From an uncultured Gammaproteobacteria bacterium (GTDB lineage Bacteria; Pseudomonadota; Gammaproteobacteria; Arenicellales; JAANXG01): a stretch of DNA of 64,000 bases. The first letter of the stretch is position 1, and the number at the start of each line of letters is the position of its first letter. The notes beneath the pieces are model-generated. The model was not told where the DNA came from and ran no database searches. It saw nothing but the letters and a program-made list of their open reading frames with translations. Where the stretch lies: assembly GCA_947259175.1 (NCBI GenBank), contig CAMYKW010000004.1, positions 1-64,000 of the forward strand. The letters are read 5' to 3'. The translations under genes were made by a program, and so were the position numbers. Shown here one piece after another: positions 23,413 to 33,736 of the stretch.

Positions 23413-23892
23413 ATGCCGGTATTGAACGCGCGCGGGTTATTGCGTCACCCTTTGCGGGTGGTCGCTGTCGGCTTCGGAAGTGGTCTGCTTCCAAAGGCGC
23501 CAGGGACCGCCGGTACCGTGTTAGCTATACCGCTGGTGCTGGTGGCCGCGGACCTGCCGCTGTGGGGATACGTATCCCTGGTAGCCGTGTTGTTCGTATT
23601 CGGTGTCTGGGTATGTCACGAGACGACGCGTTATCTGGGTGTGCACGATCACCCAGCCATAGTCTGGGACGAGGTGGTTGGGTATATGGTGGGAATGATT
23701 GGGGCACCGGTTACGATGCCGGTACTCATGGCGTGTTTCGCCTTGTTCCGGGTATTCGATATTTTCAAGCCGTGGCCGATTGCCTGGTTGGATCGCAACA
23801 CTACCGGCGGATTTGGTGTAATGATCGACGACGTCATGGCCGGCGTATACACCGCCGCGGTATTGCATTTGTGGTTTTCGACAGGATGGTAA
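23413..23892 (+). CDS. pgpA: phosphatidylglycerophosphatase A
   Basis: 159 residues with about four hydrophobic segments. PgpA removes the phosphate of phosphatidylglycerophosphate at the inner membrane. Family motifs are GFGSGLLPKAPGTAGT near the N-terminus, HDHPAIVWDEVVGYMV, FALFRVFDIFKPWPI and GFGVMIDDVMAGVY. It is the last gene of the riboflavin-nusB-thiL operon; the next gene converges on it with a 6-nt gap. Confidence 0.95.
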   Translation: MPVLNARGLLRHPLRVVAVGFGSGLLPKAPGTAGTVLAIPLVLVAADLPLWGYVSLVAVLFVFGVWVCHETTRYLGVHDHPAIVWDEVVGYMVGMIGAPVTMPVLMACFALFRVFDIFKPWPIAWLDRNTTGGFGVMIDDVMAGVYTAAVLHLWFSTGW

Positions 23893-23898
23893 CTCCCG

Positions 23899-24516
23899 TT
23901 ATCGGCGCGTTTGGTAGCTCTGATATAAAGACATGACGCGGGCAACGTAACCTTGAGTTTCCGGGTAGGGTGGAATCCCGTTGTGCCGGATTACTGCATT
24001 CTCGCCGGCGTTGTAGCCGGCCAGCGCCAATTGCGTGTTGCCCGAAAATTCACTGAGCAGGTCACGTAAGTATCGCACCCCGCCGGAGATGTTTTGATGC
24101 GGATCGAAGATCCTATGTACGCCATAACGGTCGGCGGTTTGCGGCATCAATTGCATCAAGCCCGACGCGCCCTTCGACGAGACGGCATGGGGATTAAATC
24201 CCGACTCGACGTGTACCACCGCTTTAACCAGGGCTGCATCGACCCCAAATCGTGATGCCGTGTTTCGGATTAAAGGATCGAAGCGCGATGGAACCGGCCG
24301 CAGCCGGCGCGATCGTTGTGGCCGGCGGGTCACCCACCCGTCCTCGTCCACACCGTAACTCTTGACCAGCCGGTAACCCGGCTCCACGTGGCGGTGATCC
24401 GTAATCAGTCGCGATCCGTCACTGCGCTCGTAAACGTAGATTTTTGCTGCATACGCCAGATTTGCGCACAACAACCAAGCGCCGAGGACGGCCGCCAAAT
24501 GCTTCGGCCACATCAA
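23899..24516 (-). CDS. periplasmic lytic transglycosylase (SLT domain)
   Basis: 205 residues. A signal peptide (MMWPKHLAAVLGAWLLCANLAYA) is followed by a short DUF4124-like beta region IYVYERSDGSRLITDHR and a Slt70-type catalytic domain from about residue 80. The catalytic Glu is in VHVESGFNPHAVS, followed by KGASGLMQLMPQTADRYGV, and the domain ends with LALAGYNAGENAV. It should cleave peptidoglycan glycan strands in the periplasm. It converges with pgpA and has its own promoter region upstream. Confidence 0.93.
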   Translation of the reverse strand: MMWPKHLAAVLGAWLLCANLAYAAKIYVYERSDGSRLITDHRHVEPGYRLVKSYGVDEDGWVTRRPQRSRRLRPVPSRFDPLIRNTASRFGVDAALVKAVVHVESGFNPHAVSSKGASGLMQLMPQTADRYGVHRIFDPHQNISGGVRYLRDLLSEFSGNTQLALAGYNAGENAVIRHNGIPPYPETQGYVARVMSLYQSYQTRR

Positions 24517-24730
24517 CTATTGTTTCTCCCGGAGGACGCTCATTCTAAAATCCATTACGCTTATGATTGTAGTTGGTTTTAGCGATAATGGTAAGCCAAA
24601 AAACGCCATATTCTCAGCTACTTGAGTAAGGACCTTAAGCCGTGACTCAAGATGTGGGTGAAGGCTAGGGAGCGTCCGTGGACGCTGGTATCATCGCCAC
24701 GTCAAGTGTATTAACCATTGGAGGTGAAAA

Positions 24731-25216
24731 ATGCCGTCATTTGATGTCGTATCCGAGGTGAATTGGCAGGAAGTGCGCAATGCCGTGGATCAGGCTAATC
24801 GAGAAATCGCCAATCGTTACGACTTCAAGGGCAGCGGCGCGCGTGTGGAGCAGGATCAAGAACGCCTGACGGTGAATGCGGATGACGAATACAAAGTGGG
24901 GCAAGCGCGGGACATTCTGATCACCCGCATGGCGAAACGTAAAATCGATCTCGAGTGTCTGGCGGAGAGCGAGGTTCAATCCACCGCGAGCGGAAAGGCG
25001 AAGCAGGAGATCTTGATTCGCCACGGCATCGACGCGGAATCCGCAAGAAAGATTGTCAAGTCGATCAAGCAAAGCAAGTTGAAAGTGCAGGCCGCGATAC
25101 AGGGTGAACAAGTCAGGGTGACGGGGAAGAAGCGCGATGATCTGCAGGCTGTAATCGCTCTCTTGCGGGACGCGCAGTTCGAATTGCCGCTGCAATATGT
25201 AAACTTACGTGACTGA
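24731..25216 (+). CDS. yajQ: YajQ family nucleotide-binding protein
   Basis: 161 residues matching the DUF520/YajQ family: MPSFDVVSEVNWQEVRNAVDQA, NRYDFKGSGARVEQ, KQEILIRHGIDAESARKIVK and a C-terminal VRVTGKKRDDLQAVIALLR. Members have two ferredoxin-like folds; a Xanthomonas relative binds cyclic di-GMP. A strong GGAGGTGAAAA site precedes the ATG. It is monocistronic. A palindrome-like sequence AGCGTCCGTGGACGCT lies about 45 nt upstream of the start. Confidence 0.95.
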   Translation: MPSFDVVSEVNWQEVRNAVDQANREIANRYDFKGSGARVEQDQERLTVNADDEYKVGQARDILITRMAKRKIDLECLAESEVQSTASGKAKQEILIRHGIDAESARKIVKSIKQSKLKVQAAIQGEQVRVTGKKRDDLQAVIALLRDAQFELPLQYVNLRD

Positions 25217-25349
25217 ACCGCGAACCGTTATGAGGCGGCGGGCCTGACGCCGTTGCGAGAACTCGAATTTTGGAGTAGTTCAGTTTTTTACGACTTATTC
25301 CCAGTCGGCGGCATCACCCGGGGCACCGGGACGGCCGCTGGGTGTGGAA

Positions 25350-25673
25350 CTAACGCTCGAGGTATTTCAATTTTTCCGCGACTTGCTCCCAATCTGCGGC
25401 ATCTGGGGGGGCCGGCTTTTTCTCGGTCAAAACCGGCCATTCCTTGGACAATTCGGCATTCAATTCGAGGAAATCTTGTTGTCCGTCGGGAATATCGTCT
25501 TCGGCGTAGATGGCGTCTACCGGGCACTCCGGTTCACAAAGACTACAGTCGATGCATTCTTCCGGGTCAATTACCAAAAAGTTGGGGCCTTCATGAAAGC
25601 AGTCGACAGGACAAACTTCGACACAGTCAGTGTACTTACATTTTATGCAGGATTCCGTGACCACGTAGGTCAT
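25350..25673 (-). CDS. fdxA: 7Fe ferredoxin FdxA
   Basis: 107 residues. The N-terminus [29 protein letters not shown] and [20 protein letters not shown] carries the cysteine pattern for one 3Fe-4S and one 4Fe-4S cluster, with the interrupted first motif typical of 7Fe ferredoxins. It is a soluble electron carrier. FdxA is usually found next to mutS; here a divergent 568-residue gene lies between them. Just past its stop a short sequence resembles its own C-terminus (see findings). Confidence 0.95.
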   Translation of the reverse strand: MTYVVTESCIKCKYTDCVEVCPVDCFHEGPNFLVIDPEECIDCSLCEPECPVDAIYAEDDIPDGQQDFLELNAELSKEWPVLTEKKPAPPDAADWEQVAEKLKYLER

Positions 25674-25872
25674 AGTGCGACTCCAATGATGCGTGGTGCT
25701 GACGTAGCGACCGGGTAAAATTCCGGTAGTGTACGGTTTCGGTTCTTATGGGTAAACGCTAATATACCGCAACTGGCGGCATATTTGCTTAGTAGAGCGG
25801 TCGACTAGCGATGAACTTCTGCTATGCTCAAATATTAAAAGCACCTTCCGGATAGGCGAGAAACATATAACA

Positions 25873-27579
25873 GTGCTTGGAGTTTCGGTACCGAAAATAC
25901 GAGCAAGAAGACCATTAGCCGCTGAAGTCCGCCCACGACGCGTTGAGCATTGGCTTGCGTCCCTCCCCAGGGCCAGCGCGCGCGATAGCGCTGAACGGCT
26001 TTTGCAGGCGCTGTTTGGCCAGAATCGTACATCGCTGGACGCCGAAAACCGTCTGAGCATCATGGAGCTCTATCGGGAGCCGGTCATCGCGGCGGTGGAG
26101 GCGTTGCGGCAGGGTTTTGCCTCTGCGTCCTATCCACTATCGGGCCGCAGTCTTGAAGACTACTCGCTGTCGGCGAAGCTGCTTGGCGAAGCCGCCAATG
26201 GTTATAAGATCGTCGCCAACGACATCAGCGAAAAGGGCAGGACAAACAAGTCGGATCTGGTGCTGGCGTTACAGAGGTCTACCCATTTTCTGGGACAAGT
26301 ATTGGTCAATTCGTATCAGATCTACGCCGCCTGTCCGACCGGTATCTGGAAGGAATTGCACAACGTCTATCTCTATGCGGAAACTCATCGCTTGCTGAAT
26401 TTTCCAATCGCCGCACCCGACTCAAACTCGCCGGATGGATTGTGTACGATTACCGACAGTTATCAGCAAATCGGGTTGGTGGGTGCATGCCATCCCTATG
26501 GGTTATTGCAGGATGAATGTCTCAAGCTTTACAAGCTGTTCCTACACTGGCAGAGCAGCGCCCAGATCAGTGCTGACATTGTCAAAAAAGATCCCACCGG
26601 TCGATTCGTCATAAGTGTAAATTCGGATTCGCCGCCCATTCCATTGATCAAGACGCAACACCTCGAAGCAGCTGAGCACCTGCGTCTGCTGAATGCACTG
26701 GATGTGCTGCGGGAAGTGCACAGTGTTTTACGGAACTTAAAGCGTGATTTGGCCCTGGGCACCCTGTCGAGTTATATGGTGAAGACCGGCATAAACGCAA
26801 ATGATGTGGATCTGCTGCGGCGGGCGGGACGCTTATTGACCGGCGTAAAAACAAAGCGGCGATCACTGAGAATCGAAAAAGACGAGCAGATATCAGTTTG
26901 CTGCGGTGTGAGTTCCATTCATTATTTTATGAACGGAGAAAAACGGTTGGCTGCGGTCGGCGAAGTTCGCGAGAACTCCGGTGGTGAACAATCCGACGTC
27001 GCCGAACCGCCGACCCACGGCGATATTGAAAGGTACATAGATCTCGGTGAACCCAATCTAGATTCGACTCCCCAAGAAGCCGAAGGGAATAGTAGCGAGC
27101 CGACGTCCTGGCGGACCTACGCGGTGAATCAGATTCACACCTGCCTTACAAAAAACCAAAGCGCATCCGGCATGTGTCTGCATGTTACCAGGCCTTCTTC
27201 GTTGCAGATCCGGGTCGGTGATGTGCTCGCGGCCCAAGAGCCGATTGCAAAGAAATGGCGAGTGGGGATTGTGCGGTGGCTTCGTTGCGTCGACGAAGGA
27301 TCAATGGACGTGGGTGTCGAAATGCTGGGGCCCGAGGCGAGGGCGGTTTCAATCAAACGCGAATCTTCGGCGGCGAACTTCGAGGGTTTGTTATTGCCGG
27401 GCAATCGTGCTCTGAAATCGCCAACTTCCTTGATTTTGGCGCGGGGCGTACATCAACCCGGAGAAAAGCTGTCGGTGATTGATGTGGATGGTGTAGCTCG
27501 CGCTGTTACTCCAATGCGTCTTATGGAACGCACCGATTCCTTCGCCCAACTGTTGCTCGCTCCTCCGCCGCGGGACTAG
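25873..27579 (+). CDS. large PilZ-like protein of unknown function
   Basis: 568 residues, soluble, no signal peptide. About residues 1-370 are mostly helical with no recognised domain; residues 380-425 are acidic and low in complexity (a linker); the last 150 residues look like a PilZ-type beta-barrel, with the NQSASGMCL stretch fitting the [DN]xSxxG motif of cyclic di-GMP binding and a typical WRVGIVRWLRCVDEGSMDVGVEMLG strand pair. The companion RxxxR motif is not evident, so ligand binding is uncertain. The start codon at 25873 is not ATG, and earlier or later starts are possible. It converges with mutS (14-nt gap). Confidence 0.7.
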   Translation: MLGVSVPKIRARRPLAAEVRPRRVEHWLASLPRASARDSAERLLQALFGQNRTSLDAENRLSIMELYREPVIAAVEALRQGFASASYPLSGRSLEDYSLSAKLLGEAANGYKIVANDISEKGRTNKSDLVLALQRSTHFLGQVLVNSYQIYAACPTGIWKELHNVYLYAETHRLLNFPIAAPDSNSPDGLCTITDSYQQIGLVGACHPYGLLQDECLKLYKLFLHWQSSAQISADIVKKDPTGRFVISVNSDSPPIPLIKTQHLEAAEHLRLLNALDVLREVHSVLRNLKRDLALGTLSSYMVKTGINANDVDLLRRAGRLLTGVKTKRRSLRIEKDEQISVCCGVSSIHYFMNGEKRLAAVGEVRENSGGEQSDVAEPPTHGDIERYIDLGEPNLDSTPQEAEGNSSEPTSWRTYAVNQIHTCLTKNQSASGMCLHVTRPSSLQIRVGDVLAAQEPIAKKWRVGIVRWLRCVDEGSMDVGVEMLGPEARAVSIKRESSAANFEGLLLPGNRALKSPTSLILARGVHQPGEKLSVIDVDGVARAVTPMRLMERTDSFAQLLLAPPPRD

Positions 27580-27593
27580 CCCGACGGTACGGT

Positions 27594-30170
27594 TTACGGA
27601 TCTTCGCGTAACAAACCCGTCCACTCGTACAGCAGGTCCAGCGCCTGCCGTGGTGTCAACGCATCAAGCTCAAGGGCGCCGATTCTTTCAATTATCGGGT
27701 GAACCGGTGGATTCGAGCCGTCGAAAAAGCCAAGCTGTGTAGTGCCGTCGGTATTGCCTGTTGGCGCATGATCTCGGTAGTGGATTTCCAACTCCGCCAG
27801 CTTATCCCTCGCCAGCGCAAGAACATCGCGCGGAACACCGGCAAGCCGCGCCACGTGAATTCCGTAGGACTGATTGGTCGGGCCCGGATTAACCGAGTAA
27901 AGAAAAACAATCTGCTCGTGATGCTCCACAGCGTCCAGGTGGACGTTGCTGACGGCCATGAGGCTGTCGGCAAGTTGCGTAATCTCAAAATAATGGGTGG
28001 AATACAAAGTGAACGCCTCGATCCTTTGCGCCAAATCCACAGCGCACGCCCAGGCAAGGGAAAGACCGTCAAAGGTGCTGGTTCCACGACCGATCTCGTC
28101 GACCAACACCAGGCTGCTCGCGCTCGCTTGTCGCAGAATCCGGGCCATCTCCGTCATTTCAACCATGAAAGTGGAGCGGCCGCCCGCGAGGTCATCGGAG
28201 GCGCCGATTCGGGTGAAGATCTGGTCAATGGGTCCCAGTTCGGCGTGCTCCGCAGGCACGTAACACCCGCAGTAGGCGAGAAGTGTTATCAAAGCCGTTT
28301 GACGCATGTATGTGCTTTTTCCGCCCATGTTCGGCCCGGTGATTAGTAACATCCTCTGGTCTTCGTGCAGGGAGACGTCATTAGCAACGAACGGTTGGCT
28401 CTGATTCTGCTCGACAATCAGATGGCGCCCGGCGCTGATGTTTATCACCGGCTCGTCGGTCAGTACCGGTGACGACAGATTCAATGAGGTCGCGCGCTCA
28501 GCGAAATTATCGAGCACATCGAGTTTCGCAACTGCCTGGGCGCAAAGTTGTAACGGCGCCAAGTCCTGGGCCAGTCGCTCCAGGAGTTGTTGATAGAGCC
28601 ATTTTTCCCGTGCCAGGGCTTTTTCCCTGGCGCTCAACACTTTGTCTTCAAACTGCCGCAATTCGGCGGTGATATAACGTTCGGCGTTTTTGAGAGTTTG
28701 CCGGCGGATATAGTGTTCCGGTACCGCCCCGGTCTGGGACTTGGTGACCTCAATATAAAAACCGTGGACGCGATTGTAGTGTACGCGTAGATTGCCGATT
28801 CCGGTTTCTTCCCGTTCGCGACGTTCCAGTTCAAGTAAGTAATCACTGGTATCACGGCTCAATTTCTGCAGCTCGTCAAACTCCGAATCGTAGCCGGTAC
28901 GAATCATTCCGCCATCACGTATGGTGGACGCCGGTTCTTCCAGGATTGCCCTTTGTAACAGGTCATGGATTGCCGGGAACGGACCCAGCGCAACGACGAT
29001 GTCGCGAATCATGGGGGAGTCGTGGTTACGAATGCCGTCGATGATCGACGGAAGCGCCGCTAACGCCATGCGCAATCGCACCAGATCCCCGGGTCGGGCA
29101 CTCAACAATGCGACCCGCGCCAAAATCCGTTCCATGTCGCCGACCTCACAGAGCAGCTTGTGCAGCTCGGGCCGGTGGTCCTCAACAAAACATGCAACGG
29201 CTTGTAGTCGCAGGTTGACGCGGTTTCGATCGCGCAGCGGGCGGTGCAGCCAGCGCCGCAACAAGCGTGCGCCCATGGCGGTTGCGCAGCAATCTACGAT
29301 GGATATAAGAGTATTGTCGCGACCACCCAACAGGTTGGCTTCAATTTCCAGGTTTCTACGACTTATAGCGTCGATTGCGATGTACTCATGGGTATGTTCG
29401 ATCCGAAAGTCCAGTACATGAGGCAGGGATGAGTACTCCGCATCTCTTGCATACTGGAGCACCGCCCCCGCCGCGATTACCGCGGCCGGGTGATTCTCCG
29501 CTCCGAAGGATGTCAAGTCTTTCGTGCCGAGTTGTGCGGTAAGCAATCGTGTCGCGAGTTCGACGTCAAAGTACCAGTCCGGGACCGTGCGCACGACAAA
29601 GTCGCAGGACTTGGGCAGTGCATCGGCATAGGATTCTGCGGCGATGACCTCGGCTGGTTTTAAACGTTCAAGATCGCCGGCGGGAGTGCTCGAGTCGGTT
29701 GTCTGATACGCCTCAAACCGTCCACTCGAAATCTCCAGGCATGCTATGGCGTAACCGGAGTCGCCGGCAAACACCGCCGTTAATAAGTTCTCCTGACGGT
29801 CCTCGAGCAAGGCTTCATCGGATAACGTGCCCGGGGTCACTACGCGTACTACTTTGCGCTCGACCGGTCCTTTGGACTTGCCGGGCACACCGATCTGTTC
29901 GCATATCGCTACGGTGCGGCCGAGTTTGATTAATTTCGCCAAGTATTGATCGACACTATGTACCGGGATTCCCGCCATGGGAATCGGTTTGCCCGCTGAT
30001 TTGCCGCGCTGTGTCAATGTGATGCCGAGTAATTTCGCCGCGTGTTCGGCATCCTGGTAGAACAGCTCGTAAAAGTCACCCATGCGATAGAACAACAACG
30101 TATCCGGATATTTCGACTTGATCCGCAGATACTGCTGCATCATCGGAGTGTGTTGACGGTCCAAGGACAT
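27594..30170 (-). CDS. mutS: DNA mismatch repair protein MutS
   Basis: 858 residues (E. coli 853). MutS recognises mismatches and small loops and starts repair with MutL. The mismatch-reading motif is in [16 protein letters not shown] near residues 28-43; the connector, lever and clamp domains follow; the ATPase has Walker [23 protein letters not shown], the Walker [16 protein letters not shown] and YSTHYFEIT. The C-terminal tail has a short helix as in gammaproteobacterial MutS. Its ATG overlaps the suhB stop by 1 nt (TAATG). Confidence 0.98.
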   Translation of the reverse strand: MSLDRQHTPMMQQYLRIKSKYPDTLLFYRMGDFYELFYQDAEHAAKLLGITLTQRGKSAGKPIPMAGIPVHSVDQYLAKLIKLGRTVAICEQIGVPGKSKGPVERKVVRVVTPGTLSDEALLEDRQENLLTAVFAGDSGYAIACLEISSGRFEAYQTTDSSTPAGDLERLKPAEVIAAESYADALPKSCDFVVRTVPDWYFDVELATRLLTAQLGTKDLTSFGAENHPAAVIAAGAVLQYARDAEYSSLPHVLDFRIEHTHEYIAIDAISRRNLEIEANLLGGRDNTLISIVDCCATAMGARLLRRWLHRPLRDRNRVNLRLQAVACFVEDHRPELHKLLCEVGDMERILARVALLSARPGDLVRLRMALAALPSIIDGIRNHDSPMIRDIVVALGPFPAIHDLLQRAILEEPASTIRDGGMIRTGYDSEFDELQKLSRDTSDYLLELERREREETGIGNLRVHYNRVHGFYIEVTKSQTGAVPEHYIRRQTLKNAERYITAELRQFEDKVLSAREKALAREKWLYQQLLERLAQDLAPLQLCAQAVAKLDVLDNFAERATSLNLSSPVLTDEPVINISAGRHLIVEQNQSQPFVANDVSLHEDQRMLLITGPNMGGKSTYMRQTALITLLAYCGCYVPAEHAELGPIDQIFTRIGASDDLAGGRSTFMVEMTEMARILRQASASSLVLVDEIGRGTSTFDGLSLAWACAVDLAQRIEAFTLYSTHYFEITQLADSLMAVSNVHLDAVEHHEQIVFLYSVNPGPTNQSYGIHVARLAGVPRDVLALARDKLAELEIHYRDHAPTGNTDGTTQLGFFDGSNPPVHPIIERIGALELDALTPRQALDLLYEWTGLLREDP

Positions 30171-30955
30171 TAATGATCGACCGCAGTGCGAATCAGTCGT
30201 AACAACTCCGGATGGACGTGCGCATTACCCGCGACGATATTGCCCGTAGCGAGAAAATCCTGCCGGCCGTCGGGGTCACTCACCAGTCCCCCGGATTCTT
30301 GGATCAGCAGGCATCCCGCCGCCATGTCCCAAGGACTCAGTCCCAGTTCCCAGAAACCGTCGAATCGGCCACACGCCACGTATGCGAGATCCAACGCCGC
30401 GGAGCCCGCGCGGCGAACACCGCTGCTGCGTAACAGAATATCGCGGAACATACTTATCCACTCATCGAGATGGCTGAGCGCCTTAAACGGAAATCCGGTA
30501 CCTATCAATGCGTCCTTCATATGCATTACACGGCTCACCCGGATTCGCCTGTCGTCAAGGTGCGCGCCCCCGCCTCGCGACGCGGTGAATAATTCATTAC
30601 GCAATGGATCGAACACAACGGCGTGCTCGATTTGTGTTGCCTTGCGAATCGCGATGGAGACTGAAAATTGGGGAAAACCATGCAGGAAATTAGTGGTCCC
30701 GTCCAGCGGGTCTACTACCCATTCGTAGTCGTCGCCGGGTGTGGAACCGCTTTCTTCGGCGAGTATGGCGTGTCCGGGGTAGGCATGCCGGATGACCGAG
30801 ACGATTGCGTCTTCCGCGGCGTGGTCAACCTCGCTGACGAAATCATTTCTGCCCTTTTCCTGGATATCTATTCGGTCAATTTGATCAACATAACGTACAA
30901 TCAATGTACCCGCACGTCGTGCCGCTTTGACCGCTGTGTTCAGCAAGGGATGCAT
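30170..30955 (-). CDS. suhB: inositol-1-monophosphatase family protein
   Basis: 261 residues. Metal-binding motifs of the Li-sensitive phosphatase family are complete: [28 protein letters not shown] and [20 protein letters not shown]. SuhB hydrolyses inositol phosphates and in E. coli also takes part in rRNA antitermination complexes. It is coupled to mutS downstream by a 1-nt overlap and is divergent from trmJ, a very common neighbour. Confidence 0.95.
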   Translation of the reverse strand: MHPLLNTAVKAARRAGTLIVRYVDQIDRIDIQEKGRNDFVSEVDHAAEDAIVSVIRHAYPGHAILAEESGSTPGDDYEWVVDPLDGTTNFLHGFPQFSVSIAIRKATQIEHAVVFDPLRNELFTASRGGGAHLDDRRIRVSRVMHMKDALIGTGFPFKALSHLDEWISMFRDILLRSSGVRRAGSAALDLAYVACGRFDGFWELGLSPWDMAAGCLLIQESGGLVSDPDGRQDFLATGNIVAGNAHVHPELLRLIRTAVDH

Positions 30956-31024
30956 ATTTATTTCCTGGGTTGTTGGTCTTTCTTCAACTGAAGCTCGGGC
31001 GGCGAATTGTATTAGCGCGTATCT

Positions 31025-31777
31025 GTGAAAGAAAGCAAATCCGAAAATTTAAGCGATCAGATCCGGTTTGTGCTGATTCGCCCCACGCATCCCGGAAATG
31101 TCGGCGGCGTGGCGCGCGCCATGAAGACTATGGGGTTGAGTCGTCTGACGCTGGTAGCTCCGGTGGTCAGTCTTCCCTGCCACGACGCTACACGTCGGGC
31201 CGCGGGCGCCGACGATATCTTAGCCGGCATTGACGTGTACGATGACCTGAGCAGCGCAGTTAAGGATTGTCGCTTGATCATTGGCACTACCGCCCGCAAA
31301 CGTTCCATTGAATGGCCCCAATTATCACCGCGCGAAGCGGCACAGAATCTTTGCCGGGAAAGCCGCCAGGGACCGGTTGCTCTCTTGTTCGGTCAGGAGC
31401 GAAGCGGCTTGGCGAATCCGGAAGTCGAACAGTGTCACTACTTGGTGCGTATTCCTACGAGCCCGGATTATTCTTCGTTGAATCTGGCGAGTGCGGCCCA
31501 GATTATGGCGTATGAGATAAAATTGATGAGCGGTACGCATGGTTCGAGTGACTTGCGGGAGTTGCCTCGATACGCAGATCAGGAAAGCATGTCTCGATTC
31601 TACAAACATCTCGAAGAGGTATTACTCGAATTGGATTTTCCGATTGCCAGGCCGCCGGTGAAACTGATGCGAAAGCTCATGCGTTTGTTCAGCAAGGCGC
31701 GCCCCGACGAGGAAGAACTTCAGATATTGCGTGGGATCCTGACTGCTGTTCAACAACAAATCGCCAAAAAGTGTTGA
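31025..31777 (+). CDS. trmJ: tRNA (cytidine/uridine-2'-O)-methyltransferase TrmJ
   Basis: 250 residues. SPOUT-family enzyme that methylates the ribose at position 32 of tRNA. Motifs: VLIRPTHPGNVGGVARAMKTMG at the N-terminus, AALLFGQERSGL-type knot sequence (VALLFGQERSGLANPEVEQC), RIPTSPDYSSLNLASAAQIMAYE. The C-terminal dimer helices include MRLFSKARPDEEELQILRGIL. The start is GTG 31025. It lies between suhB and cysE as in many gammaproteobacteria. Confidence 0.96.
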   Translation: MKESKSENLSDQIRFVLIRPTHPGNVGGVARAMKTMGLSRLTLVAPVVSLPCHDATRRAAGADDILAGIDVYDDLSSAVKDCRLIIGTTARKRSIEWPQLSPREAAQNLCRESRQGPVALLFGQERSGLANPEVEQCHYLVRIPTSPDYSSLNLASAAQIMAYEIKLMSGTHGSSDLRELPRYADQESMSRFYKHLEEVLLELDFPIARPPVKLMRKLMRLFSKARPDEEELQILRGILTAVQQQIAKKC

Positions 31778-31831
31778 CAAAGCACGGTGCCACTGGCCTC
31801 ATAAACCAGGAAGCAGAATCTGGAAGCCAAG

Positions 31832-32617
31832 ATGCTGACAAGTTTGAAACAAGAGATTAATTTTGTATTCGAACGTGACCCCGCGGCCCGTTCCATGATG
31901 GAGGTGTTGACTGCCTATCCGGGACTGCACGCCGTTGTTGGACATCGGTTGAATCACTGGTTATGGGGAAAAAAATGGTACTGGCTGGCGAGGTTCCTAT
32001 CCCACGTCATTCGATGGCTGACCGGCATTGAGATTCACCCGGGTGCAAAGATCGGTCGGCGATTTTTTATCGACCACGGCATGGGCGTGGTGGTCGGGGA
32101 GACGTCGGTTATTGGCGACGACTGCACTCTCTACCAAGGAGTCACCCTGGGAGGAACCTCATGGGAAAAGGTCAAGCGTCATCCGACCTTGGGAAACAAT
32201 GTCGTGGTCGGCGCGGGGGCCAAGGTTTTGGGCCCGATCAATATTAGCGACGGAGCGCGCATCGGTTCCAATTCCGTGGTGGTAAAAGACGTGCCCGCCG
32301 GGGCGACGGTAATAGGAATACCCGGCCACACCGTGAAACCGCGAACCGACGAGGCGCGGGAGAAGCGTGAGCAGATGGCGAAGCGCATCGGATTTGATGC
32401 CTACGGCCTGACCCGTCAGATGAGTGACCCGGTGGCCCATGCGGTAGACTGCATCCTTGATCATTTACACGTGACCGACGAAAGACTGACGTTTATTCTC
32501 GAGAAGCTCGCCCAGTCCGGAATCGAGGTCGGCGAGTTGGAGATCCCGGAAATCGACGTGGAACACCTCGGCGATGAACCGGCGCCGAAGGCTTCGGCGG
32601 CGGTGGCGGATAAATAG
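31832..32617 (+). CDS. cysE: serine O-acetyltransferase
   Basis: 261 residues. It makes O-acetylserine, the direct precursor of cysteine. The hexapeptide beta-helix runs from about residue 65: [44 protein letters not shown], then [19 protein letters not shown]. Catalytic His and Asp are in FIDHGMG. The N-terminal helical part is short, as in the EpsC/NifP-type subgroup, and a variable C-terminal extension ends in an Ala/Lys-rich tail. The location before iscR links cysteine supply with Fe-S cluster assembly. Confidence 0.95.
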   Translation: MLTSLKQEINFVFERDPAARSMMEVLTAYPGLHAVVGHRLNHWLWGKKWYWLARFLSHVIRWLTGIEIHPGAKIGRRFFIDHGMGVVVGETSVIGDDCTLYQGVTLGGTSWEKVKRHPTLGNNVVVGAGAKVLGPINISDGARIGSNSVVVKDVPAGATVIGIPGHTVKPRTDEAREKREQMAKRIGFDAYGLTRQMSDPVAHAVDCILDHLHVTDERLTFILEKLAQSGIEVGELEIPEIDVEHLGDEPAPKASAAVADK

Positions 32618-32676
32618 TTGATCGAAATACTCAAGTAAGCGACAATGCACGCCCTTCTGGTCTACAGGAGTGCATG

Positions 32677-33135
32677 ATGAGACTCACCACCAAGGGCCGA
32701 TATGCGGTCACCGCGATGCTGGATCTGGCGATTCATTATGACCGCGGTGCGGTTGCACTGTCTGAAATATCTACGCGGCAGGGGATCTCACTCTCGTATT
32801 TGGAACAATTGTTCGCCCAACTTCGGCGTCGCGACCTGGTCGTCAGCACCCGCGGACCCGGGGGCGGCTATAGTCTCAAGCATCCACCCTATGAAATCTC
32901 TGTGGCGCAGATTATCGATGCCATCGAAGAGCGTATTGACGCAACCCAATGCGGCGGATTAAAGAACTGCCAGGATGACAATCCATGCCTGACGCATTTC
33001 TTGTGGCAGGACTTGAGTGTGCAAATTAGAGACTTTCTAACCAATATCAGCCTTGGAAATCTGATCAGCCAACCCCATGTCAAGCAAGTGGCGCTCAGGC
33101 AGGGCGAGCGGGACGGGGACGACCGTCCGCACTAG
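32677..33135 (+). CDS. iscR: Fe-S cluster regulator IscR
   Basis: About 152 residues from ATG 32677 (AGGAG at 32666-32670 is best spaced for this start; the ORF has another ATG one codon earlier). Rrf2-type winged helix MRLTTKGRYAVTAMLDLAIHY and the cluster-binding cysteines CGGLKNCQDDNPC. IscR with a 2Fe-2S cluster represses the isc operon and controls suf and other genes. Normally iscS follows at once; here iscA does, after 73 nt. Confidence 0.96.
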   Translation: MRLTTKGRYAVTAMLDLAIHYDRGAVALSEISTRQGISLSYLEQLFAQLRRRDLVVSTRGPGGGYSLKHPPYEISVAQIIDAIEERIDATQCGGLKNCQDDNPCLTHFLWQDLSVQIRDFLTNISLGNLISQPHVKQVALRQGERDGDDRPH

Positions 33136-33208
33136 GCAGCCGTTTGCAGCCACAGCGGCGAATACGGAGTTTGCGGAATTACCTTAATATAGTGCAGGAT
33201 ATAGATGT

Positions 33209-33532
33209 ATGCCGGTGACATTGACTGAGAATGCCGCGGATCGGGTACGCACGTACCTCGATTCCCGGGGACATGGTGCAGGTCTGCGCTTCGGCGTGAA
33301 AACCACCGGTTGTTCCGGGCATGCCTACGTCGTCAACTATGCCGACGAGATCAAGTCCGACGACCACGTATTCGAAAGCCATGGCGTGAAGATAATCGTC
33401 GACGACAAGAGCCTGGTGTTTGTGGACGGTACCGAGATCGATTTCCAGAAAGACGGCTTGAGCGAGACGTTTCGTTTCCATAACCCTAAAGTCAAGGGTA
33501 CTTGTGGTTGCGGAGAGAGCTTCAGCACCTGA
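33209..33532 (+). CDS. iscA: Fe-S cluster assembly A-type carrier IscA
   Basis: 107 residues, the same length as E. coli IscA and similar along its full extent. The three cluster or iron ligands are present in [10 protein letters not shown] and the C-terminal GTCGCGESF. IscA delivers 4Fe-4S clusters to target proteins. iscS and iscU, which should separate it from iscR, are absent, and no hscB, hscA or fdx follows. The start ATG 33209 is preceded by GCAGGA; another ATG at 33204 runs into a stop. Confidence 0.95.
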   Translation: MPVTLTENAADRVRTYLDSRGHGAGLRFGVKTTGCSGHAYVVNYADEIKSDDHVFESHGVKIIVDDKSLVFVDGTEIDFQKDGLSETFRFHNPKVKGTCGCGESFST

Positions 33533-33736
33533 GCCGAGTCCGCGCTTGAACGGAAGAGCCGCGCACCGCTTTGTCGACATGCGCGACCGCATTGACGGCG
33601 ACATATTCCGGAGTACCGAGTTGAAACCAAGACGCGAATCGCCCGGTTGCGGTAGATCGGCCGGCGGCGGGCTTGAAAATGGTGCGCCTGCGGCCGTAAG
33701 CCTGAAAATCCACGCATTGTCCGATTTGAACCGGCG

